Shown here in pieces: positions 37,302-47,179 of a stretch of DNA of 64,000 nt. The first letter of the stretch is position 1. Each line of letters starts with the position of its first letter. The position numbers and the translations under genes were made by a program. The notes beneath the pieces were generated by a model. That model saw only the letters and a program-made list of their open reading frames with translations, ran no database searches and was not told where the DNA came from. Location of the stretch: contig CALVNY010000003.1 of assembly GCA_944350085.1 (NCBI GenBank), positions 23,665 through 87,664 of the forward strand, given 5' to 3'. This DNA is from an uncultured Clostridia bacterium (GTDB lineage Bacteria; Bacillota; Clostridia; Christensenellales; UBA1242).

Positions 37302-39419
37302 TTATTTTTTAATTTTTGGCATTGTAAAAGTTGGAACTTTTGATGAACTAGACCTTGTTGAAGTTTTTGATGTTGTTGCTTTTTTTGTTGCAGCCTTTTT
37401 TGTTTGTGCATTTAATTTTGCCATCCTTTCCTTTAAAGCATTGGCACTATTATTTTTAGGTTTAACTTCATCTATTTGACTGCTTAGTTCTTGTTCTCTT
37501 TCTCTTAATTTTTCGTTTTCGGCTTCAATATCTTTTGTTAATTCTTTTAATTCATCAATTTTTTCTTCTTTTGCTTCTTCTTTTGATTCTTCTTTTACAT
37601 TTTCTTCTGGCAATTTTACAACTTTTACTTCTGGAACTTCATTTTCTTCTGGTAGCTTTACAACTTTCACATTGCCATTTTCATTGGCATTATTATCATT
37701 TGAAGTTTCATCTTTAGCTTTTGCATCTGCATCGTTGTTTTCAACTTTATCTTCCAATTTAACAACAGTAACATTTGCCTCTTTTTCTTGTTCTTCTTCA
37801 CTTAAATTTTCGTCTTGCAATCTTTCTTCAACAGGCAATTTCATTTCTTTTTTTACATACTTAAATGCTTCTCTGTCTTGATTTTTTAATTGTTTTAATT
37901 CCTTTTTAGACATTGTAAGTCTTTGTCTAAATTCCTCACTTGTCATATATTCTCTTAAATTTTTAACTGCTTCAAGTTCAGATAGTCTAACATTAAGTTC
38001 TTGCTTTGTTTCTTCAATTGCCTTTTCTTTTTCAGCAATAACATTGTCTTTTTCTTGTATTGTTGCATTTAATTTATTTATTTGCTCATTTAAATCATCA
38101 ATTTTGGCTTGTGTTTCATCAATAATTGGTTGATTTTGTTTTAAAACTGTTTCTGTTACTTGTCCGTAAATTTTGTTAACATAAGTTTTACCTTCAGCCA
38201 ACATATTTTCAGTTGCTTGCTCTTTTCTACGCTTAATTTCATCATTAAACTTGTCTATTTCATATTGAATATCTTGTTGCTCTTTTTGAAATCTTGATGA
38301 TGCCAAATCGTAATCTTTTTCATATTGTTGATAACGAGCTTGTTCTTCATTTAATTTTTTCTTTAAATAGTTTGCTTCAATCTTTACTGTGGTTTGGTTA
38401 ATTTGGTCGCTAACACTATTTATTATTTCCCTACTTGCTTGCGCTTTCCTTTCAAAATCTTTTGTTACTTCATCAAAGTTCTTTTGATAGTTTATTTTTT
38501 CTTGTTCTTTTGCTCTTATTCTTTCAGAAAAGTTTCTTTTAACATTTAAATATTTTTCACTTTCCTTCATAGCACGCTCTAAAAGCAAACTACTATCAAC
38601 ACCCAATTCTTCAAAGTCGTAATTTTCGCCAACTAAGTTGGTCATTGCTTCTTCTTCTTTGCGTTTCTTTTCAGCAGCCTCAGATTTTTCCAAATACTCT
38701 TGAAGTGCGGGGATATTTTCTTTTATTTCTTTTTTAGTAAATAGAACTTCATAATCAATAACTTCTGGCATTGTTTTGCAAGCCCTATCTAAGTTCTTTT
38801 CAAATTGTTGAAAGTTGTAATATAAGTCTGCCATAATTGCAGTGTGCCTTGCACTTAAAAATGAAATAAACAACATTCCTAATACAAACAATAATACAGG
38901 AACAATTAAAACTTGGAAAAATACTGCATAAGCACTTCTTCCTGTGATTGAATAGAAATTACCAAGACCAAATATAAAGGTTAATCCACAAATGATTGAA
39001 ATAAAAATTTTGCAAATTCTAATGCTTGTTTGATAACTACTAATTCTGGTTGGAATATCAATACAATTATCACAATTTATATATTTGCTTGGCTTGTCAC
39101 GATTTAACATATATTCTTGCCAGTTGTGTCTTACAACTTTTGGAACTTGTTTCATTTTGTCGTTAAATTCAATTAAGTTGTTTTCATCAATATTTTGTTT
39201 TTTTGCTAAATACTTATTTAACTTTTTTGTTTTGCTTAACAACTTTGCTTCATAAGTAAAACTTGTTCTAATCCAAGTTATAAGCAAAGTTAAAACCAAC
39301 AACCCAACACTTCCATAAAGCAAGTACTCTAATGTCATAAAGTTAGAAAATTTTTCGATATAACTAACCAATGCATTAAAGACTTTTGTTACAGATTCGG
39401 ATAGTAAAATACTCGTCAT
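37302..39419 (-). CDS. membrane-anchored coiled-coil protein, MotA/ExbB-like topology
   Basis: 705 residues. One helix at about 33-50, a cytoplasmic loop of about 85 residues, then two helices (about 133-158 and 163-188) and a cytoplasmic stretch (ARHTAIMADLYYNFQQFEKNLDRA). That 1+2 helix pattern recalls the MotA/ExbB channel fold, but no motif proves it. Residues about 240-530 are a long Lys/Glu/Gln coiled coil. Then come an acidic linker with VKVVKLPEEN-type repeats, another coiled segment, and a Lys/Thr/Ser tail. It has a promoter (TTGGTA-N17-TATACT, extended -10, 39462-39490) and a terminator. Function unknown. Confidence 0.75.
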   Translation of the reverse strand: MTSILLSESVTKVFNALVSYIEKFSNFMTLEYLLYGSVGLLVLTLLITWIRTSFTYEAKLLSKTKKLNKYLAKKQNIDENNLIEFNDKMKQVPKVVRHNWQEYMLNRDKPSKYINCDNCIDIPTRISSYQTSIRICKIFISIICGLTFIFGLGNFYSITGRSAYAVFFQVLIVPVLLFVLGMLFISFLSARHTAIMADLYYNFQQFEKNLDRACKTMPEVIDYEVLFTKKEIKENIPALQEYLEKSEAAEKKRKEEEAMTNLVGENYDFEELGVDSSLLLERAMKESEKYLNVKRNFSERIRAKEQEKINYQKNFDEVTKDFERKAQASREIINSVSDQINQTTVKIEANYLKKKLNEEQARYQQYEKDYDLASSRFQKEQQDIQYEIDKFNDEIKRRKEQATENMLAEGKTYVNKIYGQVTETVLKQNQPIIDETQAKIDDLNEQINKLNATIQEKDNVIAEKEKAIEETKQELNVRLSELEAVKNLREYMTSEEFRQRLTMSKKELKQLKNQDREAFKYVKKEMKLPVEERLQDENLSEEEQEKEANVTVVKLEDKVENNDADAKAKDETSNDNNANENGNVKVVKLPEENEVPEVKVVKLPEENVKEESKEEAKEEKIDELKELTKDIEAENEKLREREQELSSQIDEVKPKNNSANALKERMAKLNAQTKKAATKKATTSKTSTRSSSSKVPTFTMPKIKK

Positions 39420-39553
39420 TTCTTTTTCTCCTTAAATTTAAATAACACATATTCTAGTTGTAGTATAGCACAAAATTATATAGTTACCAAATATTTAAAA
39501 ATAATTTTAAATTTATTTTTTATATTATTATTTCAGTACTACTAAATAGTTTG

Positions 39554-42500
39554 CTACATTTCAATCAATTTATTTAAGAAAAATGAATACAAATATTTTT
39601 TTTGCACAACTATGTTTTTACCATGTTCAAGAGCATAAGAGTAAAGTTTAAGTTGTAAGCTATATTTTTCTTTTAAACTTTCAACATCATTGGTTCTATT
39701 TGTTTTAAAATCAATTAAAGTTGCAACACCATTATTTATTAAAACCAAATCAATAACCCCCTGCACCATAACAGATGTATCATCATCAGACCCTTGAATT
39801 AAATTTTTATGTTTGTCTTTAATTATAAATTGTTGTTCTTTTAATATTTCAGTTTTGTCATCAATTAATCCCTTAATTGTTTTTACTGCAATTTCTATTT
39901 TATTTAAATCAACATAGTTTGCAATATTTTTATCAATCAACTTCAATGTAACTAAATTTTTAAATATGTCGTAAACATTTTGTTCTTTAAAATAATCTAT
40001 TTGCTCCATTATTGCATGATATGCATTTCCTATTTCAAGCGACAATTTATTGTTTATGGTTTCATTTATTTTTAACTCTTTTGGAGATTCATTTATTTCA
40101 ACATAGTCATCTTCCATAATGCCTGTAACACTTGTTTTAAGTGCAATATTTTTTGCTTTTGAATAAGGATAAATAAAAGAAAAATTCCTTTTTAAATCTA
40201 TTAATATTTCGTTGTCAACAAACAAATCATTTTCTTTTATTTCCAACTTTTTGTCAAAAACTTGATATTCAATGTCATCATTGTTAATAATATTGATATT
40301 AAAACAAATATTATCATTAATTTTAATTGATGAATTACTATTTTGCAATTTGTTAATATGTCCATTTTTTAATATTGCATAAATAACCAACTTCATAAAA
40401 CTATTTAAATCTAAAATTTCTTTAAATTTTAAATTTTCAATTTTGTTAATATCATAATACCCAAACAAACATAAATAATTTTGAGCTCTGGTTAAAGCAA
40501 CATAAAATAATCTTAATTGTTCTTTTGCTTCATTTAATTTTTTGTTTAATTTGTTTGCAACATAACTTAAGCTATCTTCTATTTTTCTATTTTTTAAATC
40601 GTAATATTTAAGTCCAACTCCCAAATCATTTGTTAAAATTACATCTTCCCTTGAACTTTGTGTTGAAAACTTTTCATCAAGGTTACAAACAATAACAACA
40701 GGATAGTCAAGCCCTTTACTTTTGTGCATTGTTGTAATTGTAACAAAGTTTGTTCCGTTTTGAATATTACAAGAATAATCTTTGTTTTGTAAAACCTCTA
40801 AATAAGACAAAAATTTATTAAGGTTATTTGAATAGTTTTGGTTGTTTAATAAATCTAAAAACAAACTAATATTAGTTAGTTTTTGGTTTCCATCTTTAAA
40901 ACTATAAAAATAATTGTTTAAATTGTAAAATGTAATAATATTAATTACAACTTCCCTTAAATTTTTGGAATTTAACTGAAATCTAAAATCTTTTAATTCT
41001 TTTAGTAATTTATTAATTTTAAATGAAATTTCATCGTCATTATTTAAAGCATAATTTAAAACTGCCACTGAAAACAAATTACTATTTTCATCTTTTAATT
41101 GATTTTGCAAAATATAATCATTATTAAATTTTCTTATTTTTGCAAGTTCGTTATTTGAAAGTCCCACAATACTACTATGAAGAATAGTTGCCAAACTTAA
41201 ATCGTCTTTAAAATTTGAAAGGGTTTTTAAGTAACTTATAAGCAAGTTAACTTCATATTCGTCAAACAATTTTAATTTTAATTCTGTTGAAACAGGGATA
41301 TTGTTGTTAAGAAGTTCAATATATAACCTATACAAAAACTCGCTTTTGTTTCTTATTAAAATTGCAATATCTTTATAATCAATATTTGTTAACTTTTTTG
41401 TTTTAAAATTAAAATATTGTTTAGTTAAATATTCTTTAATTTTATTTACAACCAACTTTGCCTGAACTTTGTCTTCTTTATTTGGGTCAATTTCTTCGTC
41501 GTTGTCGTCTTCATCTTCTTTATTATTTTTGTCTTCTTTGTTTATTATGTTTAATTCAACACACTTGTCAGATTCAAAATTGTTTGTCCTATTCATTCCA
41601 CAATCAAGCATTGCACTGCTTTCATAGTCAATGCCAATTGTGTCTTTTGTTCCAATTACACTAAATATGTAATTTACAAATTGCAAAATTGTGTCAACAC
41701 TTCTAAAATTTCTATTAAATTCAATAGATTTTTCATTAATATTTTTATTTTTATATGAATAGTACTTTTGAATAAATATTTCTGGCGTGCAAAGTCTAAA
41801 CCCATAAATACTTTGTTTTACATCACCTATCATATACATATTTTTGCCGTTAGACAATTTTTGCAAAATTTCTTCTTGAAAGTTGTTAATATCTTGATAC
41901 TCATCAACAAAAATAAACTTGTATTTATTTTTCAACTCATTTAAAACACTTTCATCTTGCAATATTTCTAACATTTTGTGTTCTAGGTCGTTATAATCTA
42001 AGCCATTGTTAGATTGTTTTAAAATGTTGTAAATATTTTGTATGTCAAAAACCACAGCAAAAAGTTTGTTAATTGTTTTATTAACACTTTGTTCCATTGT
42101 TAAAATTGAATTTATATCATCTTTTACAAAAAGTTTTTGTAGGTCATTTAATAATTTAGCAAATCTTTTCCTTAAACTTTGATATCTTTCCTTAAAATCT
42201 AAAATTAGTCCATCACATTGTTTTGGAAAATTAACTCTTGGAATAGAATTATCTTCAAATATTAATTTATGTGCTTCCAAAAAGTTGTCACAGCTTTTAT
42301 ATAATTTTATAAAGTTTAAAATATAACTTAATGCTGTTGTTGCACTGCTTAAATTAAGAGTTTCGCTTTCAATTTTTAACTCACTAAAAATTTTTTCATA
42401 CTCATTAAAAGATGAATTTAATGTTTCAAAAATGTATTTTGCACAAATGTTTGTGTTAATGTTCAAATTTTCAGGATTGTTTATAGTTTTGGACTTAAAT

Positions 42501-43099
42501 TCATCAATATTTGGAATACTCATTAAAAATGAATATAATTTTTTTAAAATGTTCACCAATTTTAAATTATTTCTTTTTGATGAATATGCGTCAAACACTT
42601 CATAAAAGTCATCATCGTTAGAATACTTTTCTAATGCCAATTTTATTGCTTCTTCAAGCAAATAGTTTGTGTCGGCTTCGCTTAAAATTTTACTTTCTGG
42701 GTCAATGTTGCATTTATAAAAATATTTTAAAATGTACTTATAGCACACAGAGTGCAATGTTCCAATATCGCAAGATGAAATTTTTTCAAGTTTTTCGTAC
42801 AACTTTTGTTTGTCCACATCTTCGTTTTTAGTGGTGTTAATTTCATTAAGAAGTTCAAAATACAATTTTTGTTTTAGTTCAGCCCCTGCGCTATTTGTAA
42901 ATGTTACAACAAGCAAATCTTCAATTTCTATATCGTAATAAACAAGCAAAAAGACTAGTTTTTTTATCATGGTGGAAGTTTTACCACTTCCAGCAGATGC
43001 CGAAACTAATGCATTGCCATTATTAAACTCAACAAATTGTTTTTGCTCATCTGTTAAATTTCCTAACAGATTTTGCACAAACTTTTCATTTTTATCCAT
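39554..43099 (-). CDS. addA: AddA, ATP-dependent helicase/nuclease subunit A
   Basis: Helicase-nuclease subunit of AddAB, which resects double-strand breaks for RecA and degrades foreign DNA. 1181 residues. UvrD-type helicase motifs: SAGSGKTS (35-42), FVDEYQD near 398, GDVKQSIYGFR near 425, TTMHKSKGLDYP near 790, LRLFYVALTRAQN near 868. The C-terminal RecB-type nuclease has GVIDLVL...LIDFKTNR near 1110-1130 with its Asp and Lys present. The ATG lies 8 bases inside the addB end, so translation is coupled. Confidence 0.96.
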   Translation of the reverse strand: MDKNEKFVQNLLGNLTDEQKQFVEFNNGNALVSASAGSGKTSTMIKKLVFLLVYYDIEIEDLLVVTFTNSAGAELKQKLYFELLNEINTTKNEDVDKQKLYEKLEKISSCDIGTLHSVCYKYILKYFYKCNIDPESKILSEADTNYLLEEAIKLALEKYSNDDDFYEVFDAYSSKRNNLKLVNILKKLYSFLMSIPNIDEFKSKTINNPENLNINTNICAKYIFETLNSSFNEYEKIFSELKIESETLNLSSATTALSYILNFIKLYKSCDNFLEAHKLIFEDNSIPRVNFPKQCDGLILDFKERYQSLRKRFAKLLNDLQKLFVKDDINSILTMEQSVNKTINKLFAVVFDIQNIYNILKQSNNGLDYNDLEHKMLEILQDESVLNELKNKYKFIFVDEYQDINNFQEEILQKLSNGKNMYMIGDVKQSIYGFRLCTPEIFIQKYYSYKNKNINEKSIEFNRNFRSVDTILQFVNYIFSVIGTKDTIGIDYESSAMLDCGMNRTNNFESDKCVELNIINKEDKNNKEDEDDNDEEIDPNKEDKVQAKLVVNKIKEYLTKQYFNFKTKKLTNIDYKDIAILIRNKSEFLYRLYIELLNNNIPVSTELKLKLFDEYEVNLLISYLKTLSNFKDDLSLATILHSSIVGLSNNELAKIRKFNNDYILQNQLKDENSNLFSVAVLNYALNNDDEISFKINKLLKELKDFRFQLNSKNLREVVINIITFYNLNNYFYSFKDGNQKLTNISLFLDLLNNQNYSNNLNKFLSYLEVLQNKDYSCNIQNGTNFVTITTMHKSKGLDYPVVIVCNLDEKFSTQSSREDVILTNDLGVGLKYYDLKNRKIEDSLSYVANKLNKKLNEAKEQLRLFYVALTRAQNYLCLFGYYDINKIENLKFKEILDLNSFMKLVIYAILKNGHINKLQNSNSSIKINDNICFNINIINNDDIEYQVFDKKLEIKENDLFVDNEILIDLKRNFSFIYPYSKAKNIALKTSVTGIMEDDYVEINESPKELKINETINNKLSLEIGNAYHAIMEQIDYFKEQNVYDIFKNLVTLKLIDKNIANYVDLNKIEIAVKTIKGLIDDKTEILKEQQFIIKDKHKNLIQGSDDDTSVMVQGVIDLVLINNGVATLIDFKTNRTNDVESLKEKYSLQLKLYSYALEHGKNIVVQKKYLYSFFLNKLIEM

Positions 43100-46000
43100 T
43101 ATTACCTCTATTTAAAATTTCATCAACACTAGCCACATTTTCCACAAATCTATACTTATTGTGATAAACAGTGCTAAAATTGCATAGCCCTTTATATTCA
43201 CAAAATTCACAAGCACTTTTTTTATTGGCGTAAAGTGGGTTTGGTTCAATATTTCCATTTAAAATTTCTTCAACTGCTTTAACAACCAAATCAAATGCAA
43301 AGTTTGCTAATTCTTCAATTTGTAGTTTTGATAAACAATATTTTTTTGTGTTACTTTCAAAACTTCCATCTTTGTTTATTTTAACATCAACACTTGATTT
43401 CGTTTTGTCAAATAAATTATAATCTAGGCTATTAAGTTCACTTAAACTATCAACAAAAATTCCTTTAAATTTATATTGATTTATATCATTTTTAGAAAAG
43501 TCATTTTTTAGTGGCAAATAACAAGCACAAACCGGCTCTTTATTTAACATTAAACTTGCACCTTTAACATAAACAAGTAGTTGCAATTTTTTGCCCGAAT
43601 ATAAGTCTGTGTAATTAAAAACATCTTGACCTGTTTTGTAGTCAATTAATGCAAACATATTGTCTTTAACATCTATTCTATCAATAAACCCTTTAACAAA
43701 AATTGTTACACCGTTTTTTGTTACAGACAATTCCTTTAAGTTGTTAAATTGTTTTTCATTATATTTGTTTTTAAAATCACTATTTTGTTGTTCAAAATAA
43801 ATGGTTTTTGCAATCCTTAAACTTTCAAAATATAAATTTTTTATAACATTTTTATTTTTAACATTTTCAACATATTTTTTATATTTTGAATTTAATATGC
43901 CATCTAAAATTTCTTTACTTAAATTTTCTATTTCATTGTCAGTTAGTTCTTTTGCAAAGTTTACAATAATTTTACTATTAAATTCATGCAAAATAGTGCC
44001 AATATCATTTGGCATCAAAACACCTTGCTTTTGCTCTTTTAAATTTAGTCCAAATCTAACAAAATGCTTATATGGGCAACTGTAATAAGTTTCAATTTGA
44101 CTAACACTAGTAGTTCCACTATTAAAAAATATGTTTTCCGTAAGTTTGTTTGCAGAATTTACAAAATCGTTGTTTAATAAAACTTCTTTTGTAAATTTAG
44201 CATCCGGCAAAGCACTCATCAAACTATAATAATATTTATTAAAATTGTTTTTATTAAAATTGTTATCAAAGTTTTTAGTTAAGTTTATAAAATTTAAGTA
44301 AGCACTATTTTTGCTAACATTATTTAATTCAAAAACATATTTGTTTTCAACCTTTTCAAAATAATTATAGTTGCTTATATATTCATCGCCATTTATTATT
44401 TTTAAATTTTTAAAAATTTTAAACAAGTTTGAAATTATTGGGCTAACAATATTTGCCGAATCTGAACTTGAAGTATAATAACTAATAGTTAATTGTTTGT
44501 TAAATTTGAACAGGTTTTCAAACACTTTAAACTTGTTTCTTTTGTTAATTAAATCACATGTTGGACCTAATTTTAGTGAACTAGAAAATAAGTTTATTTC
44601 ATTATCGCTAATTAAACTAACATCATTTATAACATGTGGAACTAATCCATCAATAGTTGATAATATGTACATATAATCATTATTGTCAACAAAACTATTA
44701 TTTATGTCATAAACCATAACAACATCACCAATTATTGGTGGAATGGTTATGGAAACATTTTCCAAATAAACTTTTAAAATTTTATAAAAATTTTCAATAC
44801 TTAACGTATAATCGGAAAGCAAAACATTTAATTCGTTTAACGCATCAATAAATTTTTCGTAAGTCATTTTATAACTTTTAGATTCTTCAATTTTATTATT
44901 CGAATTAAAAGTTTCAGTAAGATTGTATGTAATCTTATCAATTTCAAAATCGTTTAGAAGGTTGAATAGAATTTCAACAAACTGCCCTAACCTATTTTCT
45001 TTAACATTTTTTAATATGCTAATATGTTCATATATATTTTTAATATTTTCAAAATTAGCACAATGTTTTAACTCAACATAATCAACACTGTTTTCATTTA
45101 AAAACAATTCAAAATTGCAAACATCTTCAAATAAAACATTTGAATAAACATTTTTAAGCAAATTCAAAAAATCTTCTTTTTTAAAATTATTTAATATGCA
45201 ATTAAAAATATTTTCAACATACAAACACAATGCTGTTTCATTTAACGTTTGTGAAATATCTAAAAAACAAGGTATATTGTATTCGCTAAATTTGTTTTTA
45301 ATTTCAACACATCTTTCTTTTAAATTTGGACAACATATTGAAAAATTTTCATATTTTAAATTGTTTTTTATTATTTTATATTTAATATCTTTTAAAACAA
45401 AATCTAGTTCCGATTCTTCTTTTGCAAAAGAAACAATTTTAACATCATCAATTTCATCACAATATTCATTTGGATTGTACGAATATAAATTGTTTAATAG
45501 ATGATTCTTTTCTTTAGGCAATTCTTTGTTAACAACATCAATTTTGTACATAAGCCCATTTGTTTTGCATAAGTCAATCAAAGAATAAAACACATTATTT
45601 ACAAATAAATTTTTGTTAGTTATTTCTTTTTCAAAACCGTAACTACTTGCAGTTGCTATGGTTACACTTTTGCTTTTTTCAATAAACATTTTTATAATAT
45701 TTAGCATTTGCTTTGTAAAGTCATCAAACCCAACAAAAATTATATGTGTGTTTTTAAATTCATCTGTTACACTACTACAAAACAAATCTAATTTATTAAA
45801 ACTGTCTGTGTAATCTGTTTGCAAAAATTCTTCATATTTTTCATAAACAACATTTAAGTCAGTCAACTTTTCTTTTAAAATTTGGTTTGTTGTGATTTCA
45901 AGTAGCATTTTAGGTGTTATTTTACTACTTTTAAACATTGAAATAATTTCAAAAAGTTTTAATGCAAAGCCATTAAAATTTACAACATTTTTAAAACTTG

Positions 46001-46298
46001 AAAAATTGTTTTCTAATAGTATTTTTTTAATTATCGTTACAGCAAGTTGTTTGGTTAAGATTTTTTTATTGTTACCCAATTTTTTTAGAACCTTTAAACT
46101 TAACCTAGACATTGTGTAAACATCACAATCAAAAAGGCTTGACACTTGTAATGTGTCAAAAATTTTATTTTCAATTTGAAGTGCCATTCTATCAGGACAT
46201 ATTACTATAACTTTGCCTGTTTTTCTTAGTTCTTTAATATTATTTAAACACTTCTGTAATGATATTTGTCCAATTTTTGCGTTTACTATATTTAACAT
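43092..46298 (-). CDS. addB: AddB, ATP-dependent nuclease subunit B
   Basis: Second subunit of AddAB. From the ATG at 46298 it is 1068 residues; an in-frame ATG 18 bases upstream (46316) is equally open, and neither has a clear Shine-Dalgarno. The C-terminal nuclease shows GFIDRIDVKDNMFALIDYKTG. Four cysteines for the iron-sulfur staple are present: one in YYSCPYKHF (about residue 740) and three in CEFCEYKGLC (about 1030). The N-terminus (MLNIVNAKIGQISLQKCL) has no Walker A loop, unlike Bacillus AddB, so ATP use here rests on AddA. Confidence 0.93.
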   Translation of the reverse strand: MLNIVNAKIGQISLQKCLNNIKELRKTGKVIVICPDRMALQIENKIFDTLQVSSLFDCDVYTMSRLSLKVLKKLGNNKKILTKQLAVTIIKKILLENNFSSFKNVVNFNGFALKLFEIISMFKSSKITPKMLLEITTNQILKEKLTDLNVVYEKYEEFLQTDYTDSFNKLDLFCSSVTDEFKNTHIIFVGFDDFTKQMLNIIKMFIEKSKSVTIATASSYGFEKEITNKNLFVNNVFYSLIDLCKTNGLMYKIDVVNKELPKEKNHLLNNLYSYNPNEYCDEIDDVKIVSFAKEESELDFVLKDIKYKIIKNNLKYENFSICCPNLKERCVEIKNKFSEYNIPCFLDISQTLNETALCLYVENIFNCILNNFKKEDFLNLLKNVYSNVLFEDVCNFELFLNENSVDYVELKHCANFENIKNIYEHISILKNVKENRLGQFVEILFNLLNDFEIDKITYNLTETFNSNNKIEESKSYKMTYEKFIDALNELNVLLSDYTLSIENFYKILKVYLENVSITIPPIIGDVVMVYDINNSFVDNNDYMYILSTIDGLVPHVINDVSLISDNEINLFSSSLKLGPTCDLINKRNKFKVFENLFKFNKQLTISYYTSSSDSANIVSPIISNLFKIFKNLKIINGDEYISNYNYFEKVENKYVFELNNVSKNSAYLNFINLTKNFDNNFNKNNFNKYYYSLMSALPDAKFTKEVLLNNDFVNSANKLTENIFFNSGTTSVSQIETYYSCPYKHFVRFGLNLKEQKQGVLMPNDIGTILHEFNSKIIVNFAKELTDNEIENLSKEILDGILNSKYKKYVENVKNKNVIKNLYFESLRIAKTIYFEQQNSDFKNKYNEKQFNNLKELSVTKNGVTIFVKGFIDRIDVKDNMFALIDYKTGQDVFNYTDLYSGKKLQLLVYVKGASLMLNKEPVCACYLPLKNDFSKNDINQYKFKGIFVDSLSELNSLDYNLFDKTKSSVDVKINKDGSFESNTKKYCLSKLQIEELANFAFDLVVKAVEEILNGNIEPNPLYANKKSACEFCEYKGLCNFSTVYHNKYRFVENVASVDEILNRGNNG

Positions 46299-46385
46299 AC
46301 AATTATATTGTACCATAATATCTTAAAAGTGTATAAATAAATTCAATAATCTTAACAAAGAAAAATAAAACTTTAACCAAATATT

Positions 46386-47042
46386 TTATGTTTTAACTTT
46401 TGTTAAAATTTTGTCTAATTTTTCAACATTAAATTCTTTTCCCGATTTTAAAATTTCATTTTCAGTTAAAACATTTTTAAGTAAGTTATTTTTTTTATTA
46501 AGTTCAATAAGGGTGTTATTTAACCTTGTATTGTAATCTTTAATAATTGTTTTATATTTTAAATTTAATTCGTATATTGCATTTTTCTTTATTAATCCCA
46601 CAAAACCTTTTATTAAATTGTTTATATCATCATCAGTTAATGCTTTGCTTTTAGGCTTAATTGTTATAATGTTCCCTTTTGAAATTTTAATCTTTTCCTC
46701 TTTTCTATATTTATTAATATATCTTAAACCTAAACTCTTGTCGTTGTTTGCAAGTTTTAAACACGCAGACCTAACCGAATACCCATTTTGTTTAAGTTTT
46801 TGAACATTAAATAGTAGCCAATTTTTTTCGTCTTCACTAAACACATTTTTTGATTTTTTTGTTACACCTTTTTCTCTTAAAATTTTGTAATATAAATTTC
46901 TAATGGTGTAAGTTTTTACTCCAAGTTTTTTTGCAAAATCATTAAACGCACTTAAATTTGATTTTCCTTGCATTTCATATACTTTCACAAATTCTAACAA
47001 TTTTTCAATTTTGTTTTTATTCCAATTCGTGTATGTTCTCAT
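46386..47042 (-). CDS. Myb/SANT-like DNA-binding protein (RsfA-like), upstream of addBA
   Basis: 218 residues. Two helix-turn-helix-like units: residues 5-55 (WNKNKIEKLLEFV...LSAFNDFAKKLGVKTYTIRNLYYKIL) and about 70-115 (EDEKNWLLFNVQKLKQNGYSVRSACLKLA...LRYINKYRK). The C-terminal half is a Lys/Asn-rich coiled coil (LIELNKKNNLLKNVLTENEIL). The pattern resembles RsfA-type prespore regulators, but the match is partial. It precedes addB by 69 bases on the same strand with no terminator between, so it may share a transcript. Confidence 0.65.
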   Translation of the reverse strand: MRTYTNWNKNKIEKLLEFVKVYEMQGKSNLSAFNDFAKKLGVKTYTIRNLYYKILREKGVTKKSKNVFSEDEKNWLLFNVQKLKQNGYSVRSACLKLANNDKSLGLRYINKYRKEEKIKISKGNIITIKPKSKALTDDDINNLIKGFVGLIKKNAIYELNLKYKTIIKDYNTRLNNTLIELNKKNNLLKNVLTENEILKSGKEFNVEKLDKILTKVKT

Positions 47043-47179
47043 AACTTCCTCTTAATTTTTATTAGTTAATTATGTACACAAAAATATTATTTTATACACA
47101 TAACATTTCTGTTTTAATGAGTAATAAAAAGCATAACAATTTTCATATAAATATTATTAATAAATTTTAGGAGATTATT

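Noticed and set aside
37302..39419. Confident assignment as a Zorya ZorA defence protein
   Set aside because: Only the helix layout and coiled coil are similar; no ZorB-like gene or nuclease/helicase partner arrangement of that system is adjacent, and AddAB is a housekeeping repair enzyme.
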